From positions 124,001 through 188,000 of the forward strand of contig CAZHVS010000003.1 of NCBI GenBank assembly GCA_964536015.1: 64,000 bases of DNA. Reading direction: 5' to 3'. This document shows, in pieces, positions 55,100 through 63,897 of this stretch. The notes under the pieces were generated by a model. That model did not search any database, was not told the origin of the DNA, and worked only from the letters and a program-made list of their open reading frames with translations. The translations under genes and the position numbers were made by a program. This DNA comes from CAZHVS01 sp964536015. Lineage in GTDB: Bacteria > Bacteroidota > Ignavibacteria > Ignavibacteriales > Ignavibacteriaceae. The stretch's first letter is position 1; each line of letters starts with the position of its first letter.

Positions 55100-56452
55100 A
55101 TGGAGCAAAATTCAAAAATTCTTATTGTTGATGATGAACCGATTGTAAGAGAATCTCTTTTACACTGGTTTGAAGAAGAAGATTATATTGTAGAAGTTGC
55201 TGAAGATGGTGAAACAGCTTTACAGTTATTTGAAAAAGATAAATATAATCTTTTGCTTGTTGATATGAAAATGCCGGGAATAAGCGGACTTGATTTGTTA
55301 ACAAAAGTCAAAGAAATAGATAATGATGTAATATTCATTCTGATAACGGCATTCGCATCTGTTCCTACAGCTATTAAAGCTTTGAAGGATGGCGCTTTTG
55401 ATTACATTACTAAACCAATAGACCCGGAAGAATTATCTCATGTTGTCGAAAAAGCATTAAACCAACAGGCACTTAAAAAAGAAAATCTCCAGCTTAAACA
55501 AAAGATTGATGAAATAATTCGCCCTGATAATCTTGTTGGTGAAGGTACGCAGATGAAAAAAATATTTAACCTTGTACAAACAGTTGCTCAAACAGATACA
55601 ACTGTACTTGTTAGAGGTGAAAGCGGAACTGGTAAAGAATTAGTTGCAAAAGCAATACATATTAATAGCAAAAGACGATATTTCCCAATAATAACTGTTA
55701 ACTGTGGAGCACTAGCCGAGTCAATCCTTGAAAGTGAATTATTTGGACATGAAAAGGGCGCATTTACAGGTGCTCATTATAAGCGTAAAGGAAAATTTGA
55801 AATGGCAAACGGTGGAACAATTTTCCTTGATGAAATAGGGACAATTTCTGCAAAAGTTCAAATTGAATTGTTACGTGTAATAGAAACCAAACAATTTATG
55901 AGAGTTGGTGGAAGTGAAGTAGTAAAGAGCGACTTCCGTATAATCGCTGCTACAAATGAGCCTCTTGAAGAATTAGTTAAAGAAGGAAAATTCAGAGAAG
56001 ACTTGTATTATAGACTAAACGTATTTTCTATCATGATCCCTCCTTTACGTGACAGACCTGAAGATATTCCTATTCTTGCACATCATTTCTTGAGAAAATA
56101 TTCGACTCAAATGAATAGAAAAGTAAAACGATTTTCACAAGAAGCAATGGACTTTTTAGTTAGATATAATTGGCCCGGTAATGTAAGAGAACTTGAAAAT
56201 GCTATTGAAAGAGCTGTAGTTGTTAACCAGGGCGATGAAATTATGGTTGATGACCTTCCATTCCATATAAGTACAAAAGTTACTTTCGATAAAGATGACA
56301 AAAGTCTTGATGCTCTTGAGAAAAAACATATATCTATTGTATTACAGGAAAATAAATGGAATATTTCCCGAACAGCTTCTGTGCTTGGTATTGATAGAGT
56401 AACATTATACAACAAAATGAATAAGTACGGACTTCAAAGACCTAAGAAATGA
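55100..56452 (+). CDS. Sigma-54-dependent response regulator (NtrC family)
   Basis: A 450-residue activator. The receiver has phosphoacceptor D55. The AAA+ domain has Walker A GESGTGKE (173-180) and GAFTGA (220-225). A Fis-like helix-turn-helix follows (WNISRTASVLGIDRVTLYNKMNKYGL). It starts on the base after the haem kinase stop, so the two are a matched pair. The cluster's own -24/-12 promoter at 50063 is the likely target, giving a self-regulated circuit. Its stop overlaps the archaemetzincin start by 4 nt. Confidence 0.96.
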   Translation: MEQNSKILIVDDEPIVRESLLHWFEEEDYIVEVAEDGETALQLFEKDKYNLLLVDMKMPGISGLDLLTKVKEIDNDVIFILITAFASVPTAIKALKDGAFDYITKPIDPEELSHVVEKALNQQALKKENLQLKQKIDEIIRPDNLVGEGTQMKKIFNLVQTVAQTDTTVLVRGESGTGKELVAKAIHINSKRRYFPIITVNCGALAESILESELFGHEKGAFTGAHYKRKGKFEMANGGTIFLDEIGTISAKVQIELLRVIETKQFMRVGGSEVVKSDFRIIAATNEPLEELVKEGKFREDLYYRLNVFSIMIPPLRDRPEDIPILAHHFLRKYSTQMNRKVKRFSQEAMDFLVRYNWPGNVRELENAIERAVVVNQGDEIMVDDLPFHISTKVTFDKDDKSLDALEKKHISIVLQENKWNISRTASVLGIDRVTLYNKMNKYGLQRPKK

Positions 56453-56991
56453 ATATTTATCTGGTCCCTGAAGGAGTATCAAATAACCATTTATTAAAGA
56501 AAATCCATATCGAGTTAACAAATACATTACCTGCAAATATTGGATTTGCTAACCTCAACCTGGACCTAGAATCTGTTCGTTCACAGGAACGGAATCAATA
56601 CTTTTCAACAAAAATTCTTGCACAGGCAATTGAGAAATCGAATCAGATACATGGAAAAGTATTAATATTAGTTGATGTTGATCTATATGTGCCTGTTTTT
56701 ACTTTTTTATTTGGTGAAGCACAATTAAATGGAAAACACTCTATTGTTTCTTTTTGCAGATTGTATGAAGAATTCTATACAGGTAAAACAAATGATAATT
56801 TACTTTTCAGTAGAGCAATGAAAGAAATATATCATGAATTAGGTCATAATTTTGGATTACATCATTGCAAGAACTGGGATTGTGTGATGCATCAATCGAC
56901 TATTATTGAAGAAGTAGATATTAAAGGTAGTTTTTACTGTGATACATGTGCAAGTTTTTTATATAAAAACTTCCGAACCTCTCCAGTTTAA
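56449..56991 (+). CDS. amzA: Archaemetzincin family zinc metalloprotease
   Basis: A 180-residue metzincin. The active-site motif HELGHNFGLHH gives zinc ligands H129, H133 and H139 with catalytic E130. The second, structural zinc site of archaemetzincins is complete: C140 and C145 (CKNWDC), the metzincin-turn M147, then C164 and C167 (CDTC). There is no signal peptide, so it is cytoplasmic. It overlaps the sigma-54 activator by 4 nt and so belongs to the redox cluster. Family substrates are unknown. Its 3' end overlaps the converging transporter gene by 4 nt. Confidence 0.93.
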   Translation: MNIYLVPEGVSNNHLLKKIHIELTNTLPANIGFANLNLDLESVRSQERNQYFSTKILAQAIEKSNQIHGKVLILVDVDLYVPVFTFLFGEAQLNGKHSIVSFCRLYEEFYTGKTNDNLLFSRAMKEIYHELGHNFGLHHCKNWDCVMHQSTIIEEVDIKGSFYCDTCASFLYKNFRTSPV

Positions 56992-57740
56992 TTGCCAGCA
57001 GAATTAATTAATTGTTCAGATAAATCTTTACCAAGATATCTATCAATAAAATAGTGAAGGACGTAAAGAATAGGAGTTAAGAATACTGCTATAAAGAATT
57101 TATAAATGTAATTAACAATTCCAATTGCTATCACTAATTTCAATTCCCACCCTGCACCAATGTAGAATGCTATAAATAAAACTACAAAACTGTCAATAAA
57201 TTGTGACACTATTGTACTTCCCGTTGCTCTTGCCCAGATTTTAGAATTTCCAGTATATTTTTTTATAAAATGAAAAACTGTAACATCAATTAACTGGCTT
57301 ACTAAAAAAGCCACAAGCGAACCAAAAATAATCCACAAACCCTGTCCAAATATTATATTGAAAGCAAGATTCATATCCAATTTACCAGCGGTTGTTTCTC
57401 TGATAATCCAGAAATCAGCTGGTTTGAGTAAAATGCTTATGTAAATCATTATATATGAATATGATATTAGTGCTGCAGAAGTGAAAGAAAAAAACCTTAC
57501 ACCTTTTTTTCCAAAGTATTCATTAATAATATCAGTCATTATAAAAACGACTGGCCAGAGTAGTACACCAGCAGTAAGGTTAAATGATAAATTAAAATCA
57601 AAGAGATAAATATTAACAGGATCTAGACTAAAAGTTTTTTCAAGTGAAAATATTTTAACACCTAAAAATTCAGCTAACAAAGCGTTTGCAACAAAAAATG
57701 CTCCCAATACAAAAAATAATTTTGTTTTTTTATCTAACAT
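56988..57740 (-). CDS. Queuosine precursor transporter (YhhQ/VUT family)
   Basis: A 250-residue inner-membrane protein with about six helices. The motif WPVVFIMTDIINEYFGKKGVR (about 62-82) and the later GSTIVSQFIDSFVVLFIAFYIG are signatures of the YhhQ family. Its members import queuosine precursors such as preQ0 or queuine for tRNA modification. It would let the cell salvage queuosine intermediates. No que genes are nearby. Confidence 0.9.
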   Translation of the reverse strand: MLDKKTKLFFVLGAFFVANALLAEFLGVKIFSLEKTFSLDPVNIYLFDFNLSFNLTAGVLLWPVVFIMTDIINEYFGKKGVRFFSFTSAALISYSYIMIYISILLKPADFWIIRETTAGKLDMNLAFNIIFGQGLWIIFGSLVAFLVSQLIDVTVFHFIKKYTGNSKIWARATGSTIVSQFIDSFVVLFIAFYIGAGWELKLVIAIGIVNYIYKFFIAVFLTPILYVLHYFIDRYLGKDLSEQLINSAGN

Positions 57741-57781
57741 TTATAATATTCAGAAAAAATTAGCAAAAATAATTTTGATGA

Positions 57782-58486
57782 TTAAAAAAACTCTTTAAGA
57801 TAAATTTCCAATTCTTCCATACTCTTATCATCTAGAGTAAGAGTAACATAATCTGCAAAATTATTAAGAACTACAACTGAATTTATACTTGTATCCTTCG
57901 CCTCAATATTGGCAATTTTTTCAGATACATTATGATTCAATTCACGGATTGCTTCATAAATATTAAACAGATTATTCATATCCCAATCAGGTTTTCCACC
58001 TTTTCTCCATTTTATATGTTGTGCAAGAAGATAAAATGAAAATGCTCTAATCTGAGTTTCCTCTAAAGTTGCAAAAGGTAAATGAAAGTGTAACATTGGT
58101 TTTAATTTTACCATGTACGGACATCCCGAAGATACCATCAGGATTCCTAGCATTGCACTAACACCAGACTGTAAAGAAGTATTTTTTTCATAATTTCGAT
58201 TCGGTGTTTCAACTCTTATGTCAACCATCTCAAAAGAGTTACAATCGCTAAAAGAGTATAAAGATTCAACAAGATTAAGTGCCAGTGGACAATAAATATT
58301 ATTTGCCTCATCAAGAGGACAATGTGGACACATAAAATTCTGGAGTTTTGCCCACTCAGGAAATTGTTGATTACTATTCCTGATTATCTTTAAAGTCTTT
58401 TTGTTAACATGAATGCTAAAATATTTTTCCCTGCCATCTTTGAACTTAAACAGGTAATTGAAATATAACTCTTCTTTTGAATCCAT
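57782..58486 (-). CDS. Uncharacterised Cys-motif protein
   Basis: A 234-residue soluble protein with no signal peptide or membrane helix. It opens with a beta hairpin (YFNYLFKFKDGREKYFSIHVNKKTLKII), then WAKLQNFMCPHCPLDEANNIYCPLALN, where CPHCPL plus a later CPLA suggest a metal site. Next are an SGVSAMLGILMVSSGCPYMVKLKPMLHFHLP helical stretch and a helical end. The overall look is that of a conserved family of unknown function (possibly DUF6901, which I cannot confirm). It is 41 nt upstream of the transporter gene on the same strand, but a link is not shown. Confidence 0.75.
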   Translation of the reverse strand: MDSKEELYFNYLFKFKDGREKYFSIHVNKKTLKIIRNSNQQFPEWAKLQNFMCPHCPLDEANNIYCPLALNLVESLYSFSDCNSFEMVDIRVETPNRNYEKNTSLQSGVSAMLGILMVSSGCPYMVKLKPMLHFHLPFATLEETQIRAFSFYLLAQHIKWRKGGKPDWDMNNLFNIYEAIRELNHNVSEKIANIEAKDTSINSVVVLNNFADYVTLTLDDKSMEELEIYLKEFF

Positions 58487-58582
58487 TTACTAAACTTATA
58501 ATATTGATTTATAATTTTTTAGCAAATATAGATTATTAATTTCAATTATCAACTCTTTTTTGAAACATATTTAAAACAAAAA

Positions 58583-58609
58583 AACCGGTGCAGTCGATTT
58601 ACACCGGTT
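58583..58609 (-). terminator. Rho-independent terminator of the PspC/LiaF-like operon
   Basis: A perfect 8-bp stem AACCGGTG/CACCGGTT (58583-58590 with 58602-58609) followed on the minus strand by a run of T residues, 18 nt past the stop. Confidence 0.87.
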
Positions 58610-58627
58610 AAAAAATCAACTTATTAT

Positions 58628-59533
58628 TCAGTATCTATCAATAGTAAATGATGAAACACCACCACTAATTCTAAAAATAATTTTTTTCTTTGCTTTATCA
58701 AATTCTTCAGTCTGAAATCTATCATCGCGAATTTCTTTAAAACCTGAAATATGTTTTGAACTTAAAGCAAGGTCAGAATAAATTTCTGCTCCTACAGTTT
58801 TTGGAATTGAAATATTTATAGATGAAGCACCCGCATCAATATCTGCATACAAAGTATCATCAACAGGATTGGATAATTTTAAGACAAGCGAAGCTGCTCC
58901 TATGTTTACATCAAGGTTCTTAACTTTTAAACCAGTAAGATCAAAATCTGCTGAAGCTGCACCAACATCAAAAATTAAATTATAAATTGGTTTTGGATTA
59001 AGACTTAAACTTAGATGGTTTGCATGTTTTTCTCCAAATCCCACGTGCCATTCTTTCATTTTAATTTTTAATTTAGCTATATCATTTTCTCTTACAACAG
59101 AAAAATTTTCATAACTTGCTATTTTGTCAGATGCCGCAGTGAATAAATTACCTGTTTTATCATCTATTGAAAAAGAAGCTGCTCCGCCATCAAAGCTAAT
59201 GTTAACCTGTTTTATAGAATCATTCCATGGTTCTTTAACTGTATCTGCAAGCACTATATTTTTATCCTTATTCCAGTTTGAATTACAAACCAACCAATCC
59301 TTATTGAAGAAGGAAAAAATAATTAAAGCTAATAAAATTCCGGTTAATGCTGACATTATTACTTTCACCATATCCTGTTTTACAATAACAGAAAACCCAA
59401 TTAATATAAGTATTACTGGCCAGAACCGGTACAGGCTTCCCAGTTCAATGTGTGTTCCAATAACATTATTTAGAAGAAAAAGAATTCCAAGAGTAAAAAA
59501 CAGTAATCCCCAAAAAAGTTGTTTCGATTTCAT
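58628..59533 (-). CDS. LiaF-like membrane protein (LiaI/LiaF transmembrane region plus C-terminal beta domain)
   Basis: A 301-residue inner-membrane protein. Residues 1-80 hold four short helices of the LiaI-LiaF/DUF5668 type (FWGLLFFTLGILFLLNN, RFWPVILILIGFSVIV). The C-terminal half (about 110-301) is a repetitive beta helix-like adhesin fold (LIFDVGAASADFDLTGLKVKNLDVNIGAASLVLKL, INISIPKTVGAEIYSDLALS) seen in LiaF/toastrack-type proteins that answer envelope stress. It overlaps the PspC-domain gene by 4 nt, a common pairing in this phylum. Confidence 0.87.
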   Translation of the reverse strand: MKSKQLFWGLLFFTLGILFLLNNVIGTHIELGSLYRFWPVILILIGFSVIVKQDMVKVIMSALTGILLALIIFSFFNKDWLVCNSNWNKDKNIVLADTVKEPWNDSIKQVNISFDGGAASFSIDDKTGNLFTAASDKIASYENFSVVRENDIAKLKIKMKEWHVGFGEKHANHLSLSLNPKPIYNLIFDVGAASADFDLTGLKVKNLDVNIGAASLVLKLSNPVDDTLYADIDAGASSINISIPKTVGAEIYSDLALSSKHISGFKEIRDDRFQTEEFDKAKKKIIFRISGGVSSFTIDRY

Positions 59534-59967
59534 TTTACTATCTCCTCTTTTTTAACCGAACTAAAAATAAGCCATCCACCAAAAAGTATCAAGCCAAGCG
59601 GGAAAATATCTTCAAATCCCCATCTGGGAATAATGTTGTGTAACAGAAAAATAATTCCTAATCCAACCAGTATTGACCCGAGTAAAATATCCCTGTTAGA
59701 CTTTTTTTCCAAAGTTTCGTTTTGAACTGATGTTTGAAAAGGCTGCGAATTATTGAAAGAAGATTGATAATTCTGGAAATTTAACATATAATCCTTGGGC
59801 ATTACAATTGCACAAATGATATAAATTAAAATTCCCGAACCATGAAAAATTGTTAAAAGAATAAATGCTATTCTTATTATTACTGGATCAACATCAAAAT
59901 ACTCAGCAATTCCTCCGGCTACACCAAAGAAGACTTTGTTCTTTGAAGATTTATAAAACCTTTTCAT
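59530..59967 (-). CDS. PspC-domain membrane protein
   Basis: A 145-residue protein. The N-terminal PspC domain (about 1-60, KVFFGVAGGIAEYFDVDPVIIRIAFILL) is followed by a polar linker and a LiaI/LiaF-like pair of helices (about 90-140, ILLGSILVGLGIIFLLHNIIP). PspC proteins sense or limit membrane stress. The ATG has an AAAGGA site. It is first of a two-gene operon with the LiaF-like protein. Confidence 0.92.
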   Translation of the reverse strand: MKRFYKSSKNKVFFGVAGGIAEYFDVDPVIIRIAFILLTIFHGSGILIYIICAIVMPKDYMLNFQNYQSSFNNSQPFQTSVQNETLEKKSNRDILLGSILVGLGIIFLLHNIIPRWGFEDIFPLGLILFGGWLIFSSVKKEEIVK

Positions 59968-60078
59968 AATGTTTTCCTTTCAATTAAATTTTCAATGCAA
60001 AAATAATCTTTGTTTAATTCAATAATTATTAGCTTATACTGAAGGTAGAAATTATAAAGAAGTGGAAACATTAAATGA

Positions 60079-61416
60079 TTAAATGATTAATTTTTTCTTG
60101 CTTATTAGAGAAAATCTTGTGGTTAACATTAATGCAGACATTGCTAAACCAAAAGAAAGTCCTACCCAGACTCCTCGAACTCCAAGATTTAGAGGGAAGG
60201 CAAATAAATATCCCAGAGGCAAAGCCAGAACCCAGTAAGCTGTAAAAGTAATTAAAGTTGGGATTTTTACATCTGTTAAACCTCTAAGTACTCCAAGTCC
60301 AACGCATTGTGTCCCATCAAATATCTGGAAGAATGCTGCAATAATTAATAATGATGAGGCTAATTCTATAACAGGAATTTCTTTTATATATAAAAGTGGA
60401 ATAATATTCTTAAACAGGACAAGAATGATTGCTGATATTAACATAAATGTTGCACCTAGCAATATGGCAGTAAAACCAGCCCTTCTTATTTCATCTGTGT
60501 TATTCATACCAACTGCATTACCTACTCTAATAGCAGATGCTGATGAAATTCCAAGAACAATCATATATGTAATTGATGCAATACTAAGTGCAATTTGATG
60601 AGCGGCTAATGCATCTGCACTAATCCATCCAACCATTACTGCAGCGAAAGAAAAAGAGCCAACTTCAAAAAAATATTGAAAACCGCTTGGAAATCCAAGT
60701 TTGATTATTTTCATAGAAATACTTTTATCAATTTTAATTCGCGTTAGTTTTAAATCATATTTAGTGAATTTCTCATTTCTTATCACTATAATCATCAAGG
60801 TAATTGCCATAAAAATTCTTGAAGTTAATGTTGCCAGTCCGGCACCATTTAACCCCATTGCAGGAAATCCTATTTTTCCAAAAATCAAAATCCAGCATGC
60901 AAAAGCATTTACCACATTAGCCAAAATTACAACAAACATTGCAGGACGAGTGAATGACAATCCTTCTATAACCTGTTTGTATGTCTGGAATATCATAATC
61001 GGTAACATCGAGAAAGCTAAAATTTTTAAATAAGGTATAGCAAGTTGTTCTACCTCTTTAGGTTGATTAAGAATTGGAACAATATAGACGCTTAAATAAA
61101 CTGACAATGAGAGTAAAACGCCAAGAAGAGTATTAATTAAAAATGATTGATTAAAAATTATTTTACAATGTTCAGTCTTATTACTTCCAATCGAAATAGC
61201 AATTAAAGGGGAAGCCGCATAACTGACCCCAATTCCAATCACCATTAACAAGACAAAAATGCCATGAGCAATTGATGAAGCTGCAAGTTGTGCCGAACCA
61301 ATTCGTCCAACCATTGCACTATCTACTACTTGCATAGTAATGTATCCAACTTGTCCTATCATTACCGGATAAGCTAACTGAAGTGTCTCTTTAATATGTG
61401 TTTTAAAACTTTTCAC
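60079..61416 (-). CDS. MATE-family multidrug/Na+ antiporter (NorM-like)
   Basis: A 445-residue protein with twelve hydrophobic helices. The N-terminal PVMIGQVGYITMQVVDSAMVGRIGSAQLAASSIAHGIF and the matching second-half ALAAHQIALSIASITYM and SASAIRVGNAVG are MATE signatures. It exports cationic drugs or metabolites in exchange for Na+ or H+. The start codon is GTG. It is monocistronic, divergent from the RlpA-like gene. Confidence 0.95.
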   Translation of the reverse strand: MKSFKTHIKETLQLAYPVMIGQVGYITMQVVDSAMVGRIGSAQLAASSIAHGIFVLLMVIGIGVSYAASPLIAISIGSNKTEHCKIIFNQSFLINTLLGVLLSLSVYLSVYIVPILNQPKEVEQLAIPYLKILAFSMLPIMIFQTYKQVIEGLSFTRPAMFVVILANVVNAFACWILIFGKIGFPAMGLNGAGLATLTSRIFMAITLMIIVIRNEKFTKYDLKLTRIKIDKSISMKIIKLGFPSGFQYFFEVGSFSFAAVMVGWISADALAAHQIALSIASITYMIVLGISSASAIRVGNAVGMNNTDEIRRAGFTAILLGATFMLISAIILVLFKNIIPLLYIKEIPVIELASSLLIIAAFFQIFDGTQCVGLGVLRGLTDVKIPTLITFTAYWVLALPLGYLFAFPLNLGVRGVWVGLSFGLAMSALMLTTRFSLISKKKLII

Positions 61417-61510
61417 TATTTTTAGAAAAATTACTCTACGATTTAATTAAAATGAGATTGTTGAGCAAATGTAAACAATAATTATATTTGCAGTAAATAA
61501 ACTTAATAAT

Positions 61511-61966
61511 ATGAAATATTTTTTACTTTTAGTTTTTTTATTGATTAATACCCCATTTGGTTTAATCGGTTGTTCATCATCAATAAGATATGAAAAACAG
61601 GATGATGAAAGAGTAATACAAAATAAAAACAACGAGAAACAAATTACAAAAAGTGATGAAGTTCTTGAGACAAAAGAAGGAACCGCTTCCTATTATTCAA
61701 CAAAATTTCATGGTAAGAAGACTTCAAGCGGTGAAACATATAATATGAATGATTTTACCGCAGCTCATTCAACTTATCCATTTGGAACTATTGTGAAAAT
61801 TACAAATTTAAAAAACAAAAAAACTACAACAGTTAAGATTAACGATCGCCCACCAAAATCAACAAAAAGAATAATTGATATGTCGTATGCAGCCGCTAAA
61901 GAACTAGGTATGATTAAAAGTGGTATAGCAAAAGTAAAACTTGAAGTATTAAAATGGGGAGAATGA
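61511..61966 (+). CDS. RlpA-like double-psi beta-barrel lipoprotein
   Basis: A 151-residue lipoprotein with lipobox LIGC (C21). A charged linker (about 25-55) leads to a double-psi beta-barrel (about 58-148) with GTASYYSTKFHGKKTSSGETYNMNDFTAAHSTYPFGTIVKI and KINDRPPKSTKRIIDMSYAAAKELGM. RlpA proteins are lytic transglycosylases or cell-wall binders that act at septa. It lacks the SPOR domain of E. coli RlpA, as many short homologues do. Confidence 0.92.
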   Translation: MKYFLLLVFLLINTPFGLIGCSSSIRYEKQDDERVIQNKNNEKQITKSDEVLETKEGTASYYSTKFHGKKTSSGETYNMNDFTAAHSTYPFGTIVKITNLKNKKTTTVKINDRPPKSTKRIIDMSYAAAKELGMIKSGIAKVKLEVLKWGE

Positions 61967-61985
61967 TTACTAAGAAATATTTTGA

Positions 61986-62669
61986 TTAATTTGACAAAGG
62001 GGATTCTTCTATTCTTCTTCCCCCCATAAATCGTTTTGAATAGTAATCCTCTTCAAGAGAAGAAATTCTTACTCCATAAGAAGAACTAGCATGAGCAAAT
62101 AAATTGTCACCAATATAAATCCCTACGTGTCCAGGACGAACCCGCCGCCTTGTATTGAAAAAAACAAGATCCCCCATTTTAAGCCCATCTTTATCATCAA
62201 CAATTAAACCCTGGGTATATTGATCGCGTGCAGAGCGTAATAATGTTATATTGAAACAATTCTTAAAAACTGTCTGCGTGAATGCAGAACAATCAATTCC
62301 ATTCTTTGAATTTCCACCATATTTATAAGGAGTATCAAGGTATCGAATTATTTCCATCAACATCTTTTCCTGGGGAGTTCCAAGCTCAGTTCCTTTAACC
62401 TCACCTGAATATTTTTTCATTATCTGAGAAATATCAACTTTTATTTTATCGCCGGAATAATCTTCTAATTCTTCTTCATCATCATTGATGCAGGAAGTAT
62501 CATCAACACCTATTTCATCTTTATTATCATATCTTCCAACATACTTATCATTTTGTTCATCTTTTTTTTCTTTATATCTTGAAGTACTTGTAGTAGCAGA
62601 ACAGCCGGAAAGTATAAACAATCCGGCTATCAGAATTAAAAAAAATGATATATAAAAAGATTTATTCAT
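61986..62669 (-). CDS. NlpC/P60 peptidoglycan endopeptidase lipoprotein
   Basis: A 227-residue lipoprotein with lipobox LSGC (C23), an acidic linker (about 45-75) and a C-terminal NlpC/P60 domain (about 100-222). The catalytic triad is C127 (GIDCSAF), H181 (RPGHVGIYIG) and H193 (LFAHASS). It cuts stem or cross-bridge peptides in peptidoglycan. Its start shares a base with the sigma-factor stop (TAATG), so the two are translationally coupled. Confidence 0.94.
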   Translation of the reverse strand: MNKSFYISFFLILIAGLFILSGCSATTSTSRYKEKKDEQNDKYVGRYDNKDEIGVDDTSCINDDEEELEDYSGDKIKVDISQIMKKYSGEVKGTELGTPQEKMLMEIIRYLDTPYKYGGNSKNGIDCSAFTQTVFKNCFNITLLRSARDQYTQGLIVDDKDGLKMGDLVFFNTRRRVRPGHVGIYIGDNLFAHASSSYGVRISSLEEDYYSKRFMGGRRIEESPLSN

Positions 62670-63523
62670 TAACCAAGATAAGCTCTAAGATTTTTACTTC
62701 TTGAAGCGTGACGAAGCCTTCTTATTGCTTTCTCTTTAATTTGTCTAACTCTCTCTCTTGTCAGATTAAATTTCTCACCAATCTCTTCAAGAGTAAGAGA
62801 ATGCTCTTTGTTTAATCCAAAATATAATTTAATTACTTCAGCTTCTCTTTCAGTTAAGGTAGATAAAGCTCTCTCTATTTCCTGTTTCAGAGATTCAGTA
62901 ATCAGAATTGCATCTGGGGGTGGCTGTTGATCATTCTGCAAAACATCAAGAAGACGGTTATCTTCTCCCTGCTGAAATGGAGCATCCATCGAAACATGTC
63001 TGCCGGAAATTTTAAGTGTATCAGCAACTTCATTAACATCCATTTCAAGTTCGTTTGCTAATTCAGTTGCACTGGGCTCTCTTTCGAATTCTTGTTCAAG
63101 CGAGCTATAAGCTTTACCAATTTTGTTTAAAGCTCCAACTCTGTTAAGAGGAAGGCGAACTATTCTTGATTGCTCAGCTAATGCCTGAAGAATTGATTGC
63201 CTGATCCACCACACTGCATAAGAAATGAATTTAAATCCTCTTGTCTCATCAAACCTTTTTGCAGCTTTTATTAATCCAAGATTACCTTCATTAATTAAAT
63301 CACCAAGAGATAAACCCTGATTCTGATATTGTTTTGCAACGCTAACAACAAATCTCAAATTAGCTTTTGTTAATTGTTCTAACGCAAGTTGTTCACCTTG
63401 CTTAATCCTTATTGCAAGTTCAATTTCCTGCTCTGGTGTAAGGAGGCTTACCTTACCAATTTCCTGTAAATATTTATCAAGAGACTGACTTTCTCTATTA
63501 GTATATTGCTTTGTAATTCTCAC
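62669..63523 (-). CDS. rpoD: Primary RNA polymerase sigma factor (RpoD/SigA), short form
   Basis: A 284-residue sigma-70 lacking region 1.1, as is normal for the main sigma factor of Bacteroidota and Chlorobi. The start is GTG with GAGG 8 nt upstream, leading directly into ITKQYTNRESQSLDKYLQEIGKVSLLTPEQE (region 1.2). Region 2 has NLRFVVSVAKQYQNQGLSLGDLINEGNLGLIKAAKRFDETRGFKFISYAVWWIRQSI, the complete core-binding and -10 melting segment. Region 4 has LTLEEIGEKFNLTRERVRQIKEKAIRRLRH for -35 recognition. It lies 15 nt after an EutN gene. Confidence 0.96.
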   Translation of the reverse strand: MRITKQYTNRESQSLDKYLQEIGKVSLLTPEQEIELAIRIKQGEQLALEQLTKANLRFVVSVAKQYQNQGLSLGDLINEGNLGLIKAAKRFDETRGFKFISYAVWWIRQSILQALAEQSRIVRLPLNRVGALNKIGKAYSSLEQEFEREPSATELANELEMDVNEVADTLKISGRHVSMDAPFQQGEDNRLLDVLQNDQQPPPDAILITESLKQEIERALSTLTEREAEVIKLYFGLNKEHSLTLEEIGEKFNLTRERVRQIKEKAIRRLRHASRSKNLRAYLG

Positions 63524-63538
63524 TAGATTGCCTCTATC

Positions 63539-63808
63539 TTAATTATCTAAATTTATTGTATCAACAATTCCAACTATTGAAGCGTCAACTGGTGCCATAT
63601 CCACTGGCAAAGGAATAACAGCTTCACTTGCGGTAATGTATAAAATTATTTCGCCCGGCCCTGAACCGACAGTATCTACGGCAACAATTGGTTCCCCTAT
63701 GTTTTTAAGATCAGCATTTAATGGTTGAACAAACATAAATTTAAAACTATGAACAGCTTCATATTTTTTTGTCGCCCAAACATTTCCAATTACTTTTCCT
63801 AAGAACAT
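63539..63808 (-). CDS. EutN/CcmL-family microcompartment vertex protein
   Basis: An 89-residue protein of the pentamer-forming family that caps the vertices of bacterial microcompartments. The signature runs MFLGKVIGNVWATKKYEAVHSFKFMFVQPLN, then VAVDTVGSGPGEIILYITASEA and VDASIVGIVDTINLD. It follows a second EutN gene at the window edge (89 nt gap) and precedes rpoD by 15 nt. No shell hexamer or enzyme gene is visible, so the compartment type cannot be told from this window. Confidence 0.93.
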   Translation of the reverse strand: MFLGKVIGNVWATKKYEAVHSFKFMFVQPLNADLKNIGEPIVAVDTVGSGPGEIILYITASEAVIPLPVDMAPVDASIVGIVDTINLDN

Positions 63809-63897
63809 AAATTTGACCAGACCCGTAAAATAAAAGTTTTAAAATTTGGTGTGCAAATTTACGGAAAATGGTTCAATTTTCCATCCTGCAAATACCA

